From positions 467,179,650 through 467,243,649 of the forward strand of contig CM042684.1 of assembly GCA_023614405.1 (NCBI GenBank): DNA of 64,000 nucleotides. The letters run 5' to 3'. A model generated the notes under the pieces. The model was not told the origin of the DNA. It ran no database searches and worked only from the letters and a program-made list of their open reading frames with translations. A program made the position numbers and the translations under genes. Positions 58,144 to 64,000 of this stretch are shown here, piece by piece. The first letter of the stretch is position 1. Every line of letters starts with the position of its first letter. This DNA is from Avena insularis (Eukaryota > Streptophyta > Magnoliopsida > Poales > Poaceae).

Positions 58144-59600
58144 TTTTTTTTTTGGAAAAGAGTATATATTAATATCACGGAGATACCAATTACACACAGC
58201 CTCTGCATCAACGCACGCCCTAGCGGCCTTACGGATGCACACAACCCAGAAAGAAGAAGAAATAATTACAAAAAAGATTCAAATTCCCGCTATAAAGAAC
58301 TATTCCTCAAAGCAATGACACTGACACCACCAGAACAACACCAGTAGTCCTCCACTCTAATAACAACACCTTCAAGAAGAAACAGTGCACAAGCGTCGTC
58401 GTTACCCGATCAAAGATCATAGGTTTTCACCTTGGAGAAAGTCCTCGCTCGCAAAACAATGCCTTCAACAAGGTCATTGCCAGGCACAACCAGTGAAGGC
58501 CAGACTTTGGATTTTCACCCTACAAGGTAAGACTGGGAACTCCTCCTGTGTTGCCTCCCTCCACAAACAGTCGCTACTGCAAGTTACAGATCACGCAGCC
58601 AGTTCGCCGTCGCTACAAAGACTCAAATCACCATTGATGCCCTCATATTTCCTCTTTCCTGACATTCTCCGTATCTGACTTCACCATGGATCATTGAATG
58701 ACACTTGGTGGAAACAAATAGCAGAGCTTCGTAACGCTCCCGCTGAAACCAAACGGCCAGAAAAACAAGGTGCACGACCGAATACCTTCCGATCTAGCAA
58801 TCTCCAGGCATAATGCACCCATGGGAGTTTGCCGGCGGAGCCTTCTGGAACCCGCCTCTCCAGGCTAGATCCACGAGAGCAAGCAACAAGCAGATCTTTG
58901 TCTTCACGCTGAAGGAACCCTGAGACCGCCCGCCATTGTTGGACAGAACAACAAGCCCCCACGCCACCGTCCACCGCCCGTCCCCTCCGGCGGAAGAGGA
59001 GACAAGCCTGCAATAACCACGTGCCCCCGCCGGTCTGACGACCCGAGCAAGAAGCAACGTGCCGCCTCCCCACGCACCTTCCGACAACTAAAAGGCTGCA
59101 CCGATGGCGGATCTAGGCGAAAGCCTAGACCTACGACCACAGCCGCCACACCTTGTGCCGATACCCTGATGGGATAGTCGCCGCCGCAACAGACCCGGGC
59201 ATCGGCCCAACCGCCGCAAACAACAGATCTCCACGATCGGATCTCACGTTCGGGGGCAGCCACCGCCTCCACACGACCAGGGGCGCCGCCCTGGCCGCCG
59301 AGCACAGCCGAAGAACCAGCGCCGACCCCAGTCGCCACCGACGAAACAGCCACCGCGATCTACTCTCCCCAGTCCCTTCGGCGCCGGACCCGCCGCCACC
59401 GCGGTCAGCGCCGGCGGCAGCGGCAGAGGGGTGGAAGATGAAGGAGGGGGAGAGGTAGGCGACGGGAGGAGAGCCCCCCGGCGGCGCCCTAGGGTGCGCC
59501 GCGGGAGGGGACAGAACCCCAGGACACACCCTAGGGCTCCCGACTCCCGTCCCCTCCCGCGGCGCACCCCAGGGAGTTTCTTCCCGACTCCCATGAGAGA
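58144..59600 (-). mobile_element. Non-LTR retrotransposon-like sequence with A-tail
   Basis: A run of 11 T (58144-58154) on the plus strand is a poly(A) tail on the minus strand, preceded there by TTGATGCAGAGGCTGTGTGT, a tail motif I recall from grass LINE-type repeats. It shares aacaacaccttcaagaa with 37878-37893. The upstream end is GC-rich and non-coding. No target duplication was found and the 5' limit is approximate. Confidence 0.45.
59492..59569. repeat. 21-bp perfect GC-rich inverted repeat
   Basis: Arms 59492-59512 (gggtgcgccgcgggagggga plus c) and 59549-59569 pair completely around a 36-nt loop. Confidence 0.9.
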
Positions 59601-60208
59601 ACATGTGGCCGATCGGGGCGCTGTGATCTCGATCTCTCGGAAACTGATGTTTTCATCATCACATGTAAACCATCCCTGGACGGACGTGAGTGAACCTGAT
59701 CAAACCGTGCGCGGCTACTATGCTGGTAGTGGTAGGCGTCACGTACGTTAGTCGTCGTCAGAGCACGAGCGCGAGTGACGCTGGCGCGCGAGAGCGGTGC
59801 GTTCTGGAGTGACGATGAGTTGTGCCTGAGTTATATTGGGCCCTTGTCCGGTTCACCTGACGCATCGGCCAGTAGTTGCGCACGAACACAACACCCGGAC
59901 GCATTCAGATAGATATGCTTCACTACCTGACAGCTGACCTGAACTGCTCTTGCTTACCCCTGTCAGTCAGAATGTCAAGTCCAGGACGTACCACTTGGCA
60001 CAACTGAGTACGTACGCCCTACGCTCCATAGCTTGCCTTGTCGGTCCTGTATTCCCCTTTGGTCGATTGGGTACACACGCTAGCTGCAAATCGCGTCGGA
60101 ATGATCTGATCAAAGCAACACGCACAAAGTAGTACGCGTACTAATCATAGTATATATGGATCGAGCTTAAAGCAGAACGCTGGATGCATGGGTCGTCCAT
60201 ATACTCTA
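59601..60208. other. Unassigned region
   Basis: No gene or element end recognised. Confidence 0.45.
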
Positions 60209-60379
60209 CTCCCTCTGTTTCAAAATATAAGATGTTTTAGTTTTCTAAAGCAAATGTATCTAGACTTCTTTTAGTATGTAGGTTCACTCAGATTTTGAGT
60301 GAATCTATATACTAAAAGAGATCTAGATACAATTTTTTATCAGAAAGCTAAAACATCTTATATTTTAAAACGTAGGGAG
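60209..60379. mobile_element. Stowaway-type MITE
   Basis: 171 bp, TA on both sides. Ends CTCCCTCTGTTTCAAAATAT and CTCCCTACGTTTTAAAATAT, with arms continuing through aagatgttttag. Confidence 0.9.
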
Positions 60380-60522
60380 TATATACCTCCGTTCATGATC
60401 GATCGGTAGCGCTTTCGAGACTACTCGATCGAATGGTTCTACACACACAAGCGCATATAATATGTGTGCATTTACCCATGCAAGTTAGGTTTTGAGTGGA
60501 TGCCTATATACGTAGGTAGACC

Positions 60523-61090
60523 CACTGGTGGAAAAATGGCCTCTAGTTCCGGTTTATAAGGGTTATTGGTCCCGGTTCCGCAATCCCACCAATCACTGAT
60601 TATCGTTAGTCCCGGTCGGCATCGAACCGGGACCAATAGGTCTTCACGTGGGCGGGCGAGCTACGAGGGGGGTGGATCATTGGTCCCGGTTCGTGGGAAA
60701 AACCGGGATCAATGGGTCCCCACGTGGCAGCGCCAGAGACTGGCGGGGGTGGATCATTGGTCCCGGTTCTTGGCACGAACCGGGATCGTTGGTCTCTGTG
60801 CCGCGGCAGGGTTTTGTGCCGCGGCAGGATTTTCGGGCTATTTTTCTGCTGCAGCAGGGTTTTGTGCCGCGGCAGGATTTCGGGCGATTTTTCTGCCACG
60901 ACAGGATTTTTTTTATAAATTTAATGGTACTACATATATACAGCAATAATGAAACCACGATATATATATTACACATCATGCATGATCACAAATATATACA
61001 CCGTCTCATCCGTCTTCTTGGTCGAAACATATTATAATTACAAACGATACTCTCACACGAATTTGATCTAATTTACACTTTTTTATACAC
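60523..61090. repeat. CACTA 2 subterminal hairpin region
   Basis: Hairpins of cattggtcccggttcgtggg type at 60679-60715 and 60754-60790, then tandem gtgccgcggcaggatttt units (60796-60912). Mirrors 53440-53762. Confidence 0.8.
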
Positions 61091-61091
61091 T

Positions 61092-64000
61092 TTACCCTTC
61101 CAAATAAAGTGGGTAATAGTATTCTCCTTTCGGATCTATGACTTGTTCTAACAAGAATCCGGCAATTTCCTCTTGAATTGCTTGTACGCGTTCTTGTGAT
61201 AGAAGACCGTCCCGCATCCGTTCGATCTAATATAAAGAAGTGGATCAATATATATGAATGAAACTCAACACAATTGGTGGTAATAAAATAAAGTTGTGAT
61301 TATTGTTTATCGTACTTCAAATTTTTTGATGTTCCGGTCTGTCCCCTTCTCTTTGGTCGTCTGGCGAATGAACTTGCAGACATAGTATCCACATAAGTTA
61401 TTCCCGGCTTCCTGCCTCAAGCACTTTACGAGAACGGAGTTCAATCAAAATAATAATCAAGCATGATAATGGTGGTATTGAAACAAGAATCAAAGAGATG
61501 CATGGATCTAGCAAGTAGTACTTACAGTCAATGGTTGAAATGTAAGCTCTGGCTTCCAAACACCCCTAGTTTTGGCGGTGAACCGTTTCCAAGCCCTCTG
61601 GAGGCATTCCTGCATGTCCGCCCACTTTTCTAATGGTGTGCGTTTCGACTCCAGGACTTTTACTATTCCGGTGTCAACAGAAATGATTAAGAGAATATAG
61701 TGGAAGCTTGACACACTAACAAAATATAACACGAGTCAATTATACGTTTAACATCGAGTAATCGAAAATAGAATGTGTACAAGACGGTAACACTCACGCA
61801 GCGTTGTAAGGAAATAGTATTTCCCTTCTGTTGCTGAAATACTTCAACGCTTGGAACAAGTTATCCTCTGTCTCTTTGGGATTTGTTTTTAGAGTAACTT
61901 CATAAACGAAATTACAGTCAACAAACCCAAGGTCATAGATTTGTCCTTTGTTACATTCTTGAATCTTCATTCTGCATATATAATTAGTATAGTGATTAGT
62001 AAGATTATACAAGCAACGAATGAGATAAGCTAAAAGACTTAATTACAGAAATTAATAATACTTATAAACAATAGGCACTGACGATAGCTTTGTCGAGGGC
62101 GTCTTGTTGGTAAAACTGAAATAATTCTGGAAATTCAATCAGTATGAAGCCATCTCCATGACCGTAATGGTTGTGTTTATATAAAGCATAGATCCAGTTT
62201 TTGGAATCAGCACATGCTTAGATGTACCATTTATACAATCTACGCATTTTTGTTGGTAGATCTTTGACTAACTCGGGTTTGACGAGAGGAGCCCCGTACT
62301 GGTACACGTATGTTGTTTCTTGGTACCCCTCGAACTCATGCATACGGCTCATGTACTCAGTAATAGACAGTCCATATAATTGGGCTTTTTCTCCGTACAG
62401 TCGAACAAACTCCGGATCAATGTTCGGATCATGCCGCTCCTAGATCATCCACTCATTGGTGTCGTACACTTTGAGCGGTTCGGTCGATTGATTTTTCTGT
62501 TGTCCGAGCTGGGCAACTTCTTTCCCGACTCTCCGCTCTTTTGCCTCAGCCGACTTGGTAATAGAGCGATTATAGTCTGATGTGAGCGCTATGGGTTGGT
62601 GAAGCTGAATCTTAAGCGTTGCTGCTTTGGCTTTATCTTCTGCGGTGATCGGGAAAAATGCCTCTATCGGCTTTTTCTTGTTAGCCATGTCAATCTTCCA
62701 CTTTTCATAATGGGCAGCTGCGGCCGCATCAGTTTCCTCATTTGTCTTCTCGCAAGGTAGCTTCTTCATATTCTGATGAGGTACTCTTGGGAGGGGCGAT
62801 TGCTTACGTTTCGGTGATCCGAACGTGCTCTTGCTGCTGCTGGTGGTGCTGCCCCCTTAGTATACTTCCGCTTTTGTCTCTGAGGCTCAGGGGACGTAGA
62901 CGGCTGAGGCGGCGGTGGAGACGGCTGAGGCGGCGATGGAGACTGGAGAATGGTGAGGTGGCGGCGAAGGTGGATTGCTGCTCTGAGGAGTGGGTGGCCT
63001 TGGCGGCACATAATTTGGAAGCATGATACGCTCCTTTAACCATAGAATAGTCCCCCCTTTGGCTTCTCCTAGTTGAGTCAGCTCCATATCTTCCCCTGCA
63101 GGGTGGTCTCGCTTTAGCTCGTCAAAATCTTCCTTCACCTCATCCACCATGACGACAGTGTACCCTTTTGGAACCGGTTTGCAATGCCAAGTTGGGTTAG
63201 GCCCAATTGGTACCGCCATGCCGACCGCCGCCGTCACCCTTAAGTTCATAACCTGCACCTTTAGCTCACAAGCTGTTGTCTCCGTGTTATCATCGACTGG
63301 GTAGCGTTTAGGAGGAGATGTCGTCGGTGCATCATCATCAACATCATGGAGCTGCGTGGAAGCGACGCTGCTTTTCTTATTCGATGGGGCGCCGGTACCC
63401 TCGAATGTAGCTTCTACCACGTGCCGCTGAGATTGGCCGCTAGTACCTTGCTGGCTAAGTATGTCGAGTTGATCCTGGTGCCGCTTTAATGCTTCTTCTA
63501 CATTACGCAGCCGGTCTGCAGCGGCCGCTTTCTCAGCTGCCTCCCTTTCCTTTCTCCTCTGATGGATTTTATCGAGATATCTCTTCATTTCCGGGGGGAA
63601 GGAAACCTTCCACGACTTGGAGCCTGGTGTGACTCGTGCTCATCCGTCGTGTTCAGGATTTTTAAGGGCCCGTGTGAGCTCGTCGTTCTCTCTATCGGGA
63701 ACGAACCGTCCCGCTGCAACATCATCTATTGCATTTCTAATATCGTTGATGGGCATTATGGGATCATCTTTGTGTTTCTGATTATATATTGCCCTCCCTT
63801 CTTTGTCCAACGTGCCCCCATGGTCGTAAAACCAGTTTCTCGCCCGTGGTATCCATGTTGCGGGCTCTGGTCTGATCCCGGCAGCTATGTAATTGACCTC
63901 AAGTGCATCCCACTTAGGCATGCAACCGGCATAGCCAGCAGGCACCATGTTATGATGGTACAATTACTTTGCAGCATTCTCCGTATTTATTCTAGACCTT
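61092..64000 (-). pseudogene. CACTA 2 second gene with C48/Ulp1-like tail, partial and broken
   Basis: Minus-strand homologue of the gene at 49456-53237. Pieces: 64000-62887 (coiled-coil KEREAAEKAAAADRLRNVEE and proline-rich end), 62769-62070 (lysine- and tyrosine-rich segments), 62012-61794, 61732-61508, 61430-61318, and a last exon ending at TAA 61094-61092. The protease-like tail has His (61700-61702), a Glu in place of Asp (VLESKR, 61649-61651), Gln (61412-61414) and Cys (61391-61393). It keeps TGG and CGG codons where the other copy has stops. Its own stops lie at 62218-62220, 62440-62442, 63640-63642 and 63964-63966. The N-terminus is outside the window. Confidence 0.8.

Larger units (their letters stand above)
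60523..64000 (-). mobile_element. Second CACTA element, 3' part, cut by window edge
   Basis: TIR CACTGGTGGAAAAATGG starts at 60523, and the preceding bases acc (60520-60522) are the candidate target duplication. Subterminal repeats and the second gene match the element at 40098-53762 in inverted orientation. The transposase end lies beyond 64000. Confidence 0.88.

Overview
The window looks like an intergenic stretch of a large grass genome, most likely Triticeae (wheat, barley, rye or Aegilops). I infer this from the repeat types: Copia LTRs starting TGTTGGAAATATG or close variants, a Gypsy LTR starting TGATACGTCCATTTTG, CACTA elements starting CACTGGTGGAAAA, and TA-flanked Stowaway MITEs with CTCCCTCCG ends. 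No database search was possible, so family names are from memory.

Layout. 1-339: end of a Copia LTR that cuts into Gypsy element 1. 340-7520: Gypsy element 1, minus strand, with both LTRs, a damaged gag and a coiled-coil ORF but no polymerase. 7521-15458: mostly unassigned low-copy DNA with a LINE fragment, tandem repeats and a possible PIF/Harbinger-like element. 15594-16826: the one convincing host gene, an intron-less OVATE family protein gene on the minus strand. 17231-18600: unassigned. About 18600-32960: Gypsy element 2, minus strand, split by a complete Copia element (22736-31506, 5-bp target duplication GCACA) that keeps gag but shows no polymerase. 32961-37649: unassigned DNA with three Stowaway MITEs. 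37666-39041: a non-LTR-like insertion between 16-bp direct repeats. 39299 to about 56180: a decayed Copia element, opened inside its RNase H region by a 13.7-kb CACTA element (40098-53762, target duplication AAG) and inside its 3' LTR by a MITE and a solo LTR (54443-56108, target duplication CTACG). 56365-60208: a PIF/Harbinger-like SANT remnant and another non-LTR-like sequence. 60523-64000: the end of a second CACTA of the same family on the minus strand.

The genes do not form an operon or pathway. Apart from the OVATE gene, every coding trace is a transposable-element gene, and nearly all are broken by stops or frameshifts. The order of nesting gives relative ages: Gypsy 2 is older than its Copia insert, and the Copia at 39.3 kb is older than the CACTA, MITE and solo LTR inside it.

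I did not find a clear new biological system. The points most worth a second look are the C48/Ulp1-like protease tail of the CACTA second gene (two copies), a GC-rich 199-residue antisense ORF near the CACTA 5' end, dense perfect hairpins in the CACTA ends, a promoter-doubling duplication inside one Copia LTR, and an in-frame 120-bp duplication in the OVATE gene.
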